From Aquincolibacterium sp964606385 (GTDB lineage: Bacteria; Omnitrophota; Omnitrophia; Omnitrophales; Aquincolibacteriaceae): DNA of 42,602 nt. The notes beneath the pieces were generated by a model. That model saw nothing but the letters and a program-made list of their open reading frames with translations, was not told the DNA's origin and made no database searches. The position numbers and the translations under genes are program-made. The DNA is taken from assembly GCA_964606385.1 (NCBI GenBank), contig CAZSFZ010000021.1, forward strand, positions 1-42,602, written 5' to 3'. This document shows positions 23,019-30,571 of the stretch, one piece after another. The number at the start of each line of letters is the position of its first letter. Position 1 is the first letter of the stretch.

Positions 23019-23705
23019 TCAGCGGGCCGGAAGCGCGTTCAGGGCGGGAAAATGCTTCGCGGACACGGAAAGAATGGTCTTGCGCCACTTAGGAGAGATC
23101 TTTGCCAGCACTTCTCTTATCCGGGCCTTCCCTTCCGGATCTTCGAAGAGGAATTCCAGGACCCCTACGGCTGCCTCCAGATCTTTTTCACGCTTTTCTT
23201 TCTTTCCGCGCCTCGAACTGACGATCAGCTTATGGAGTGCGAAAGCGGCCGGTTCCGGAACTCGAACGGTCAGGCCCCCGTAGCGGATCTTCTTCGGGAA
23301 CGCGGTCAGAAAATTCAGATACCGGATCTCGGCGGCCTGAATATGCCAGGGCCGGATAAGCCTCGGCTTGTCAAAACCGCGGCCCAGTTCCGGGACCAGG
23401 AATTCGAGCAAGAGGTCCGGATGCTGATAACGCACCAGGCCGTTCGAGAAATTCATGATGGGGATAAAATTTTCTTCCCTGAGGAGCTCCGGGATGTCCG
23501 CCTCCTCCTTGATCCGGCCGGGATGCGGAATGAGAAAGTCCACGTCCAATGTCCTGATTGCTGATAAAAGGGCGGGATTGTCATATTCGTGCCGGTAAAA
23601 GAACATGCACCAGCTCCCGATCAGCATGCATTGGTCAAGCACTCCGGCCTTTGAAAAACGCCCCAGGACCCGGAGCAGCAACCGGGCCTGCTCATCTCTT
23701 CCCAC
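23019..23705 (-). CDS. Nucleotidyltransferase-fold toxin-like protein
   Basis: This 228-residue protein resembles nucleotidyltransferase-fold proteins used in toxin-antitoxin and abortive-infection systems. An early GSWC segment (CMLIGSWCMFFYRHEY) is followed by the acidic pair in RTLDVDFLIPHP (D-x-D). A basic helical C-terminal part follows (SSRRGKKEKREKDLEAAVGVLEFL). Such enzymes transfer nucleotides to RNA or proteins. The partner is the small basic protein encoded just upstream, whose gene it overlaps by 14 bp. Toxin identity is inferred from fold and operon layout. Confidence 0.65.
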   Translation of the reverse strand: MGRDEQARLLLRVLGRFSKAGVLDQCMLIGSWCMFFYRHEYDNPALLSAIRTLDVDFLIPHPGRIKEEADIPELLREENFIPIMNFSNGLVRYQHPDLLLEFLVPELGRGFDKPRLIRPWHIQAAEIRYLNFLTAFPKKIRYGGLTVRVPEPAAFALHKLIVSSRRGKKEKREKDLEAAVGVLEFLFEDPEGKARIREVLAKISPKWRKTILSVSAKHFPALNALPAR

Positions 23706-24003
23706 GGAGCGCCCTCCGGATCAGCTTTTGATTGTCCCGCGCCTGCCTGAGAAGCGACCGGTATTTCTTCCGGAGGGCGATCTTGTCCTTCAAGTCCTTC
23801 AACTCCTCCTTGGGAAGGTTCCCGAGATATTCGCACTTCACCTTTCCCTTCCGGCTTAATACCCGGTAAGGATAGGAACGCTCCTTGATCTTCTTGATCT
23901 GGACGCTCCCCTCCGGCAGCTTCGCGATCTCGCGAAGATACCCCTTCTCGACCTCTTTCAGACGGTCGCGCTCTTCCTTAAGAATGCCTTTGAGTACGCT
24001 CAT
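23692..24003 (-). CDS. Small basic partner of the nucleotidyltransferase
   Basis: This 103-residue protein is highly charged and helical (MSVLKGILKEERDRLKEVEK, then LREIAKLPEGSVQIKKIKER). A central two-strand YPYRVLSRKGKVKCEYLGNL resembles hairpins in small proteins that sit beside nucleotidyltransferases. It begins after AGGAG. It is the first gene of the pair and lies right behind a promoter with duplicated operator repeats, as antitoxins or autoregulators do. A canonical DNA-binding motif is not visible. Confidence 0.6.
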   Translation of the reverse strand: MSVLKGILKEERDRLKEVEKGYLREIAKLPEGSVQIKKIKERSYPYRVLSRKGKVKCEYLGNLPKEELKDLKDKIALRKKYRSLLRQARDNQKLIRRALRGKR

Positions 24004-24014
24004 AAACGCTCCTG

Positions 24015-24107
24015 GTTAACCAAATTTCCATAAAAAGAGTAGCATTTTGGTTAACTGCGGTCAAGAGTTAACTAAAATTTATTCAAAAGAACTGCCTTTT
24101 GGTTAAC
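24015..24107 (-). promoter_or_regulatory. Promoter with duplicated operator of the nucleotidyltransferase pair
   Basis: Two 41-bp palindromic units (24,015-24,055 and 24,067-24,107) start exactly 52 bp apart. Each begins GTTAACyAAA and ends TTTTGGTTAAC. On the minus strand TTGACC (24,064-24,059) and TACTCT (24,041-24,036) have a 17-bp spacer containing one half-site. Autoregulation by the small partner or the complex is inferred. Confidence 0.7.
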
Positions 24108-24312
24108 CGGGCCCGCCCAGGCTTTCCGTCTTTCTTGAGTCTACGGTCTCGGCCCGGACGAGAGCATCAAGCTCTCGCCACGGCCGCACCAAACCACGGG
24201 GTTTGGTGATAGGCTGCGGTCTGCTTCTTGTGGTGCCTGTCCGCCGACGTTTCAGTGGCGGAAGCCTGCCCTGAGCTTGTCGAAGGGTCGAACCGCGGTC
24301 TTCCGTCTGCCT
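24108..24312. other. Non-coding, repeat-rich
   Basis: No gene is seen. It contains the hairpins GAGAGC/GCTCTC near 24,161-24,178 and CACCAAACC/GGTTTGGTG near 24,187-24,208. It also holds CCTGAGCTTGTCGAAGGG (about 24,271-24,288), a repeat type found scattered in many bacterial genomes. Confidence 0.5.
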
Positions 24313-24696
24313 TCAGTACGTCCCGTTCTCGAGCATGTGCTCGTCCGAGAGGCCGAAGTAGTGGGCGAGTTCGTGGAGAAGGGTGTCGCGGACGGCGGCC
24401 CGCATCTCACGCGGGGTGCGGCAGGAGCGCGTGACGGGCCCGCGGAAGATCGTGATCTTGTCGGGCAGGACGCCCGCGTACTGGTGCGTCCGCTCACCCA
24501 ACGGCACGCCCTCATAAAGGCCGAGCAGTTCTTCGTCCGGACCGGTCCCGGCCTCTTTTTTCTGGAGCGCCGTCGGCTCCTTCCGGACCGTGATGCTGAT
24601 ATTCTCGAGCTTGCGTTTGAATTCCCGCGGAAGCGCCTTCATCGCGTCGCGCACGAGCCCTTCGAACTTTTCCGCGGTCAAAGGACTTTTTTTCAT
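24313..24696 (-). CDS. Zincin-like metallopeptidase family protein
   Basis: This 127-residue protein matches the small Zincin_1 family in length and layout: an N-terminal EKFEGLVRDAMKALPREF, then LLGLYEGVPLGER, LPDKITIFRGP and the zinc site HELAHYFGLSDEHM (HExxHxxGxxDE). These are putative cytosolic proteases of unknown substrate. The start at 24,696 is the family start; longer frames upstream lie inside the HD gene. It follows the alarmone hydrolase gene by 17 bp and is probably co-transcribed with it. Confidence 0.85.
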   Translation of the reverse strand: MKKSPLTAEKFEGLVRDAMKALPREFKRKLENISITVRKEPTALQKKEAGTGPDEELLGLYEGVPLGERTHQYAGVLPDKITIFRGPVTRSCRTPREMRAAVRDTLLHELAHYFGLSDEHMLENGTY

Positions 24697-24713
24697 GTTC
24701 GCGGCCCCCGCTT

Positions 24714-25253
24714 TTACCGGGTATGCGCCATGAGCCGCCGGATCTCGCGGAGGGGTTGGGCGAGCGCGGGATCGTTGCGGCAGCCCGCGAACCCGTCCAG
24801 GTACATCTTCACCCGCTTCAGGGTCTTGGCCCGGGCCTTCGCCGACGGGATCGCCGCCATGTCCGCCAGGTTGTCGTAGATATCGGCAAGCTTGATGAGC
24901 TTCACGGGAACCGGCGCCTCCGTGACCTGACGGATGTAGGCCGCTTCGCGCGTCGATTCCGCGAGCCGTTTGTCCTTGGAAAGAAGCGACACCCACCCCG
25001 CGACCTTCTCCCCGAAATGCTCGATCAGGTCATCCCGGTCATGGACCGTGTCCTCGATCGTGTCATGCAGCACCGCGGCCGCCAGGACCTCCTCGTCCGC
25101 CACGCCGAACACATGCCGCAGCACCATGCACGTCCGGAACGGATGCGTCGCGAAAGGCGTCTCCTTATCCTTGCGGAACTGCCCCCGGTGCGCCCTCGCC
25201 GCGAATGAGACCGCCTCAAGCAGCATCAACTTCTTATTTCCTTTTTGAGCCAT
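24714..25253 (-). CDS. Small alarmone hydrolase-like HD protein (RelA/SpoT HD domain only)
   Basis: This 179-residue protein is a single HD domain of the SpoT type: FAARAHRGQFRKDKETPFATHPFRT, then AAVLHDTIEDT with the catalytic HD and E-D, and VKLIKLADIYDNLADM near the end. Proteins consisting only of this domain hydrolyse (p)ppGpp or related nucleotides (Mesh1/small alarmone hydrolase type). No synthetase domain is present. It is upstream of the metallopeptidase gene and sits in a toxin- and nuclease-rich zone, where it could neutralise a nucleotide toxin or signal; that role is inference. Confidence 0.85.
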   Translation of the reverse strand: MAQKGNKKLMLLEAVSFAARAHRGQFRKDKETPFATHPFRTCMVLRHVFGVADEEVLAAAVLHDTIEDTVHDRDDLIEHFGEKVAGWVSLLSKDKRLAESTREAAYIRQVTEAPVPVKLIKLADIYDNLADMAAIPSAKARAKTLKRVKMYLDGFAGCRNDPALAQPLREIRRLMAHTR

Positions 25254-25318
25254 AAGTCCTTTCCTTTGTCTGTCCCGATCAACGTTTTCTTTAGCAGCAG
25301 TAACCGCCTACCTTTTAA

Positions 25319-27307
25319 TCAAATAACAGCAAAACCAATACCTTTTAGATATTCAAAAGTTGAATCGTAAAATCTTGAATCACGGGTCGGATCTTCTGGA
25401 TCCCCCGCCGGCACAACAATCACCATTCCTTGGCGAGCCCGGGTCAATAAAACACGATAAGCATTCTTTTGATATTTTTTTCGCTCATCGTTTTTAATAT
25501 TAAGCCATTTGCTACCACGAAAGGATTTATGGATCCATCCTGTCTTGGAATACCTAAAATCCGCATCCCACGTCACACATGCCCAATCGAGCTCTAATCC
25601 CTGCACATGAAATTCAGTTGCTACATCCTCGAGATAATATGAGGATCGCACATCTTCCTTACCATCAAGAAACCAATGAATAGGATCCATGGGCGATTTC
25701 ACATCAATTGCATGCGGCTTGAGACGTTCAGCCTGGGAAGAAACAACAATGCCATATCGTTCTGTCCCCCGAGCTTGCTTTTTCAACCACCGCTTCGCTT
25801 CGGTTAAGTCACGGGTAATGACGATAGGGTATTTATCTCTGACTTTTTCAAGTGTTTGCCGCGCACCCTCGACATCCAAGTCCAGTATTTGCTTCACCAG
25901 CAACGATACATTCTCGGCTCGAAAAGAGCGCATTGACACTGAAAGATGAAGTTCGTCTTTGAAATTAACATTTCGATGTGATCCTAGTCGTTTCAAAACC
26001 TCACCCGCACCATATTCGCTATCATTTAATTGGGGCGAAATATAAACATGCCAGTCAGGGTACGACCGCATTAAAGACTCAATCCACTCTCCGATCCCGG
26101 CTTCTCCGGTATTTATTTCTTGCCCACCTCCGACAAGGCACACAACAACTGCCCAATCGGGATGTCTATTAAGACAAGAAATGAGAAATTCCGGCTCAGA
26201 ATATAAAAAGCCATCCTTTTTCTTTTTTCGTCGCATAAAATCGGCTGTCTTTGCATGATTCCAAGCGCGCTGAGCCTCATCAAATAAAGCTACATGCTCA
26301 AATGGCGGATTTTCCGCATCGGCGAGGCAATCATCTCTAAAATGATGTACATTTTGAATAAAGGCCTTCACTCTCCCTTTAGCTTCTCCTTTTTTAATTC
26401 TCTTCCCGCGCGCTTTTGTTTTTTTAACCATATCACGCGCCAACGCTTCCTGGAGAATTGCCACAAGGGGACCGTTCCCGGAGAGGAAAACGCTATAAAG
26501 CTTATCTTCTTTATCAATGTGTTGCGTCGCAATGTTAAGACCAACCAGGGTTTTTCCTGCTCCGGGAACCCCGGTCACGAAACATATCGCCTTCTGCGCC
26601 ATGTCTTTCGCCTTCCGAATAACCTCGGAAATAGCATCGGATGTTTGGCTTAAGTTAATCGCACTAGCATCACTTCGAGAAATTTCTGCGACCGAATGCC
26701 TATTATAAAGCGCTAGCGCAGCCTCCATGATCGTGGGTGTTGGACAATATCGCCCAGATCTCCATTCAAGCCAATCAATGGGCACTCCGTCAGCAAACTG
26801 GAGTACATTTTTGATTACTTCATCAAGTTGCTGCGCGTTAGTTCTTATTGGAAACAAAAGTTTGTCGTTTTGAGCTGTAGAGACAATATCGAACTGATCG
26901 CGATTATTCGTCTTCGTCGCGATCAGGATCGGAGCAACAAAGCGTTCATGGCTGGGTTCGTGGAAATTCTTCAGATCTAGCGCGTAATCGGTGACTTGAT
27001 CTAAGGCGCATGAGGTGAATTCTTTTTCGCCTATTTTGAATTCGAGCACAAAGATAACAGGCCCGATAATCAACACAACATCGATGCGCTCCCCCATGCG
27101 GGGGATTGAGTATTCGAAATAGATGGCGCCGTCGTGCGGGATTAAAACCGTGCGAAGGATATCAATTTGTTCAGCCCAGGCATTTCGCTGGGGAATCTCT
27201 ACGGGGAAATCGCTGCCTTGTGTCAGCTTTCCGATGATTTCATCTTTAGATGATTTGAGGAAGTTTTTTATCGAATCGGAATAAAATTCGCGTTTCATGG
27301 TGGGCAT
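25319..27307 (-). CDS. DUF2075-type helicase with N-terminal nuclease-like domain
   Basis: The protein has about 662 residues. The first 120 contain a restriction-like core: YFEYSIPRMGERIDVVLIIG then VFVLEFKIG-type sequence (D...E-x-K), consistent with a PD-(D/E)XK nuclease or its remnant. The DUF2075 P-loop domain follows: CFVTGVPGAGKT near residues 245-255, HVALFDEAQRAW as Walker B, and a C-terminal ELDWACVTWDADFRY and YRVLLTRARQGMVIVVP pair typical of UvrD/DUF2075 helicases. Such standalone proteins occur in defence regions. Composition is more AT-rich than the genes beside it, so transfer is likely. The ATG at 27,298 (MKREF) is an alternative start. Confidence 0.8.
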   Translation of the reverse strand: MPTMKREFYSDSIKNFLKSSKDEIIGKLTQGSDFPVEIPQRNAWAEQIDILRTVLIPHDGAIYFEYSIPRMGERIDVVLIIGPVIFVLEFKIGEKEFTSCALDQVTDYALDLKNFHEPSHERFVAPILIATKTNNRDQFDIVSTAQNDKLLFPIRTNAQQLDEVIKNVLQFADGVPIDWLEWRSGRYCPTPTIMEAALALYNRHSVAEISRSDASAINLSQTSDAISEVIRKAKDMAQKAICFVTGVPGAGKTLVGLNIATQHIDKEDKLYSVFLSGNGPLVAILQEALARDMVKKTKARGKRIKKGEAKGRVKAFIQNVHHFRDDCLADAENPPFEHVALFDEAQRAWNHAKTADFMRRKKKKDGFLYSEPEFLISCLNRHPDWAVVVCLVGGGQEINTGEAGIGEWIESLMRSYPDWHVYISPQLNDSEYGAGEVLKRLGSHRNVNFKDELHLSVSMRSFRAENVSLLVKQILDLDVEGARQTLEKVRDKYPIVITRDLTEAKRWLKKQARGTERYGIVVSSQAERLKPHAIDVKSPMDPIHWFLDGKEDVRSSYYLEDVATEFHVQGLELDWACVTWDADFRYSKTGWIHKSFRGSKWLNIKNDERKKYQKNAYRVLLTRARQGMVIVVPAGDPEDPTRDSRFYDSTFEYLKGIGFAVI

Positions 27308-27719
27308 TCTAGCCCTCCAAAAACAAAAAAGCCACGGAAACAACCGCGTCTCATCTGTTTTGGCATGTTACAAGTGGCGTGCGACAGCATCGTGTCGCTG
27401 GATTGAAAAAAGGGGCTCTTCATGGATTTCAGCCCATAGCCAATGGCCAATAGCTACGGACTACGGACTGACAGTGTAAGTGATAAGCGATAAGTGCTCC
27501 ATAATAAATCCATTCGCTCTAAGTTCCTGAAGGCCTTTAACCTCAACGGTTTTTTTCCATGCGCCTATCATTTATTCCAATGAATGAATACGTTCGCATC
27601 ACTCCCTAATGTGCACGTGTATGCGACACGCAAAAACTAGCATTAGCTAACACTCCGCTAATTCATTTTAAATTATATTTATATTGATTTATATTAAACT
27701 ACGTGATATCCTCCCTTTT
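27308..27719. other. Non-coding gap between divergent nuclease genes
   Basis: This gap of about 410 bp holds no convincing gene. It has the reiterated word sequence ATAGCCAATGGCCAATAG at about 27,436-27,453 followed by ACGGACTACGGACTGAC. A very AT-rich stretch (about 27,660-27,719) precedes the DUF1016 gene and probably carries its promoter. Confidence 0.5.
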
Positions 27720-28736
27720 ATGAAAAAGAAGACCGTACGGCATTACGCATCCCTTTTGCAAGAGATCAAGTCCAGGATCATCACGGCACAGCACCAAGCT
27801 CTCAAGTCCGTGAACCGGGAACTGATCGCCCTCTATTGGGATATTGGCCGGATGATCGTGAAACGTCAAACAGGCGAGGTTTGGGGCAAGGCGATCGTTC
27901 AAAAACTGGCAGGCGACATTCAAAAAGACCTTCCGGGGATCCGCGGGTTTTCAGCGTCCAATCTGTGGAGAATGCGCTGTTTTTATCTCTGTTACCGCGA
28001 GGATGAAAAACTCGCACCGCTGGTGCGAGAAATCAGCTGGTCCCATAACATCCTGATCCTTGAGAAATGTTTCCCACCGTTGGAACGAGAATTTTATATC
28101 CGGATGACACGTAAATTCGGCTGGACCAAGAACGTCCTCATCCATCAGATCGAGAACCGGGCCTTTGAAAAAACGATGGCAAACCAAACTAATTTCGAAA
28201 AAGTCCTCCCTCCCGAGATCACTCCGCAGGCCAAACTGGCCGTCAAGGACGAGTACACTTTCGATTTTCTTGAACTCGAGGAGAGGCATTCGGAGCGGCA
28301 GTTGGAAAAGGCCGTGCTTTCAAAAATGGACCGTTTCCTCCGGGAAATGGGAGGAGCGCTTGCCTTTGCAGGAAGCCAGTACCGGCTTGAGATCGATGAA
28401 AAAGAATATTTTATCGACCTTCTCCTCTACCACAGACATTTGCGGTGCTTAGTGGCTATCGAATTGAAGATCGGAGAATTCCTGCCGGAATATGTCGGGA
28501 AAATGCAGTTCTACCTGGCGGCCCTGGATGATACCGCAAAAGCCGTAGGCGAGAACCCCGCGATCGGGATCATTGTTTGCAAATTCAAAAAGAAGATGAC
28601 CGTGGAATACGCTTTGCGTGAATCCAGAAAACCGATCGGGGTCGCCGCTTACCGGATCACTTCCAGCCTGCCCCAAACTCTCAAAAAAGAACTCCCAGGA
28701 CCGGAACAGATCGGATATTTACTAGGAAAAATCTAG
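27720..28736 (+). CDS. DUF1016 (YhcG-type) PD-(D/E)XK nuclease
   Basis: The protein has 338 residues. The N-terminal DUF1016 helical domain reads YASLLQEIKSRIITAQHQAL, then VNRELIALYWDIGRMIVKRQ and SNLWRMRCFYLCY. The C-terminal nuclease domain carries FIDLLLYHRHLRCLVAIELK (D-L-L-L-Y, E-L-K) and GKMQFYLAALDD. This is the full-length family architecture. Family members are DNA nucleases found beside restriction and toxin genes; a physiological role is not settled. The ATG at 27,720 gives the family N-terminus, and longer TTG/GTG starts add a hydrophobic stretch. The gene is divergent from the DUF2075 gene and convergent with the DUF1016-SNase gene. Confidence 0.9.
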   Translation: MKKKTVRHYASLLQEIKSRIITAQHQALKSVNRELIALYWDIGRMIVKRQTGEVWGKAIVQKLAGDIQKDLPGIRGFSASNLWRMRCFYLCYREDEKLAPLVREISWSHNILILEKCFPPLEREFYIRMTRKFGWTKNVLIHQIENRAFEKTMANQTNFEKVLPPEITPQAKLAVKDEYTFDFLELEERHSERQLEKAVLSKMDRFLREMGGALAFAGSQYRLEIDEKEYFIDLLLYHRHLRCLVAIELKIGEFLPEYVGKMQFYLAALDDTAKAVGENPAIGIIVCKFKKKMTVEYALRESRKPIGVAAYRITSSLPQTLKKELPGPEQIGYLLGKI

Positions 28737-28765
28737 GCGGACATCCCAGGGACTCATCACTCGAT

Positions 28766-29920
28766 CTATTCCCCCATTCGAACGGCAAGCCCGGCTTCAA
28801 GGAGAGAGTTATTGAGGCAGACTTCCCGGCCTTGGGGATCGGTGAAGTAGATGTCGGCAAGATAACGGTCGTACTTATCGGACCTGGAGCTGGTGATCAC
28901 TATCCCGGGACACGTACCACGGGCCACGCCTGCCTGCCGGACAGGCAGGGACCACGTAAGAGCTTTTTTGACGAAGTCGGCGGCGAGTTTGCCTTCGGGC
29001 GTATCGATCTCGGGGCAGTCGATCCCCCGCAAACGGAGGTACTGGCGCGTGCGGGTATTAAATCCGAGGTCGACGACAACGCGCAAGGTGTCCCCGTCCA
29101 CGACCTTTTCGACGGTAGCTTTGTAGGTGTACAAGGAATCCGAGCCAAGGGCCACGGGCGCACGGGACACGTTAGGGCCTTCGTGGATCGTGGTGCGTGG
29201 TGCGTGGATCGAGTAGTTTCCATTCTTGTCTTTGACGGATCCGACGATGTCGTAGGGCTTGAAGGTTCTGCTTGTAACGGCATCGAGGTCCCGGTAACAG
29301 GAGAATCCAAGGTCTAAAAGCAGGAGCCCTTCTTCTTTGGGCTGGACAGTCCTCGGATCGAGGATGCGGTAGGTGTAGAGCGTGCCTTTGACAGGGACCA
29401 AAAGCTCGGGGCCACGGGCCACGTCTCCCGTGCCACGTTCAGCTTCTCGTGGATCGTGTCCCGTGTCCCGTTGAGCGAGGTTTGTCGCCACCCGTTCACG
29501 GACAAGCTCTTGGCGGACCAGTTCGCGGAGTTCGTCGCGCTTCAGGGACTTTTCGATGGCCCGGGCTTCCAGGACTTTCCTTTTTTTGTCGTCCGCGACC
29601 CGCAAAAGTTCGACGTGGTGGGTCCAGCCCAATTTTCCCGCGGGCGGGATTTTCTTATGGGCCAGATAGAAGCGGCGCATCTCCGCGAGCTGGCTTTCCG
29701 AGAACCCGGAGCCGAGCTCGCGGGTGAGATCTTCGGAGAGTTGCTGGAGGAGCCTCGAACCGTAGGCGGCTTTGACGGAACCCTGCTGTTCGACCTCGAC
29801 AATCCGTTTTCCGATGTTCCAGTACGCCTCGATCAGAGCTTTTCTGGCATTTTCATAGAGAGTGGAGATATCGGAAACCAGCTTTCGATAAACAGACCCC
29901 GCAAGCTTTGTGTCGCTCAT
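28766..29920 (-). CDS. DUF1016 N-domain fused to tandem SNase-like barrels
   Basis: The protein has 384 residues. Residues 1-145 are a DUF1016 N-terminal domain (YRKLVSDISTLYENARKALI, AYWNIGKRIVEVEQQG). The usual PD-(D/E)XK domain is missing. Residues 180-215 (LYTYRILDP...LLLLDLGF) look like a degenerate copy of the start of the C-terminal domain, LYTYKATVEKVVDGDTLRVVVDLGF (263-287). The C-terminal domain is a staphylococcal nuclease fold with the catalytic set R296, D301, E304 and R352, though Cys302 replaces the usual Thr. Three segments between or inside domains (about 151-171, 239-257, 325-339) are translated repeat DNA. The start overlaps the upstream XRE gene end by 4 bp, linking it to the AbiEii-type operon. 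Confidence 0.8.
   Translation of the reverse strand: MSDTKLAGSVYRKLVSDISTLYENARKALIEAYWNIGKRIVEVEQQGSVKAAYGSRLLQQLSEDLTRELGSGFSESQLAEMRRFYLAHKKIPPAGKLGWTHHVELLRVADDKKRKVLEARAIEKSLKRDELRELVRQELVRERVATNLAQRDTGHDPREAERGTGDVARGPELLVPVKGTLYTYRILDPRTVQPKEEGLLLLDLGFSCYRDLDAVTSRTFKPYDIVGSVKDKNGNYSIHAPRTTIHEGPNVSRAPVALGSDSLYTYKATVEKVVDGDTLRVVVDLGFNTRTRQYLRLRGIDCPEIDTPEGKLAADFVKKALTWSLPVRQAGVARGTCPGIVITSSRSDKYDRYLADIYFTDPQGREVCLNNSLLEAGLAVRMGE
28905..28955. repeat. Word repeat with CTGCCTG/CAGGCAG palindrome inside the SNase barrel
   Basis: GGGACACGTACCACGGGCC is followed by the palindrome CCTGCCTGCCGGACAGGCAGG-type hairpin (about 28,929-28,949). It is translated in frame as part of LPVRQAGVARGTCPG in the nuclease domain. 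Confidence 0.55.
29149..29211. repeat. Word repeat copy between the two SNase-like barrels
   Basis: The copy contains GGGCCACGGGCG, CACGGGACACGTTAGGGCC and repeated CGTGGTGCG words. It shares CGTGGATCGTG and the CACG...ACGT layout with the copies at 29,409, 40,849 and 41,019. Confidence 0.6.
29409..29473. repeat. Word repeat copy between DUF1016 N-domain and first barrel
   Basis: The copy contains GGGCCACGGGCCACGT, a central CCACGTTCAGCTTCTCGTG and GTGTCCCGTGTCCCGT. The central part closely matches the copy inside valS (CCACGTTAAGCTTTTCCGTG). Confidence 0.65.
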
Positions 29921-30570
29921 TTGCTCTCCGTTCTCAACCCAGGATCGGGCGTGAACCAGGTGGTTACTGCCGGATGGCGGATGGTGGAAGGCGGATGAAG
30001 ACCCGGCTCAGCGATCCTGTAAGCTTGTGACAACGTGTCGTCGACGGGATATTCGTGCGGGTTCGATGCCCCCAGCGCTTTTTGGATCTTCTGGAGGGTC
30101 CCCAGCCTCGGCTGGGTGATCCCTTTTTCGATTTTGGCGATGTGCTGCTGGGTAAGGCCTGCCTTCTCCGCGAGTTCCGCCTGGGTCATTTTGCGGGAGA
30201 GGCGCAAGGCCCTTAACGCGTCTCCGTCCTTTTTTTGTTCAGGATCGACGCGGGCCTCTTTCTTCGGGCGAACGAACGGGGTCCCTTTTTCTTTGAGCTC
30301 TTTGATCAAATACTCATAGACCCCCTGCCAAAAAATGACGCGGCCACGGTTGCGGCTGTCTTTTCGCATCTGCCGCTTGATCGCCGGCCAGCGGAGGAGA
30401 AAATGCTCCCGGGTCAGATAGTTCCGGAAGATCTCCCGGGGAAGGTTCGCGGTGGCCAGACGCCGGGCGGCATACATCAAGAAACGCGGGTCGGCGGGAT
30501 CTCTCAGGACCTCGCGCGCTTCGGCATCGGTCAGTTTGACGTTCCAGAGCCAGCTTTTATCCACGCCCAT
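29917..30570 (-). CDS. XRE-family HTH protein, antitoxin-like partner
   Basis: The protein has 217 residues. Residues 1-100 are a helical domain unlike any family I know by name (KLTDAEAREVLRDPADPRFL, FRNYLTREHFLLRWPAIKRQ). An XRE helix-turn-helix follows (MTQAELAEKAGLTQQHIAKIEK, about 128-150). The C-terminal tail after position 180 (IAEPGLHPPSTIRHPAVTTW) coincides with a GGATGGCGGATGG word repeat and may be repeat-derived. Its ATG lies 1 bp after the TAA of the nucleotidyltransferase gene, so it is translated with it. The XRE domain is expected to bind the repeats in the shared promoter. Its stop overlaps the start of the DUF1016-SNase gene. Confidence 0.75.
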   Translation of the reverse strand: MGVDKSWLWNVKLTDAEAREVLRDPADPRFLMYAARRLATANLPREIFRNYLTREHFLLRWPAIKRQMRKDSRNRGRVIFWQGVYEYLIKELKEKGTPFVRPKKEARVDPEQKKDGDALRALRLSRKMTQAELAEKAGLTQQHIAKIEKGITQPRLGTLQKIQKALGASNPHEYPVDDTLSQAYRIAEPGLHPPSTIRHPAVTTWFTPDPGLRTESK

Positions 30571-30571
30571 T

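Noticed and set aside
24313..24996. A 227-residue version of the zincin gene.
   Set aside because: The first 100 residues are an out-of-frame reading of the alarmone hydrolase gene; family similarity starts at 24,696.
28832..29317. A plus-strand gene opposite the DUF1016-SNase gene.
   Set aside because: The sequence is a reverse reading of the nuclease gene and its repeats, with no domain or ribosome site.
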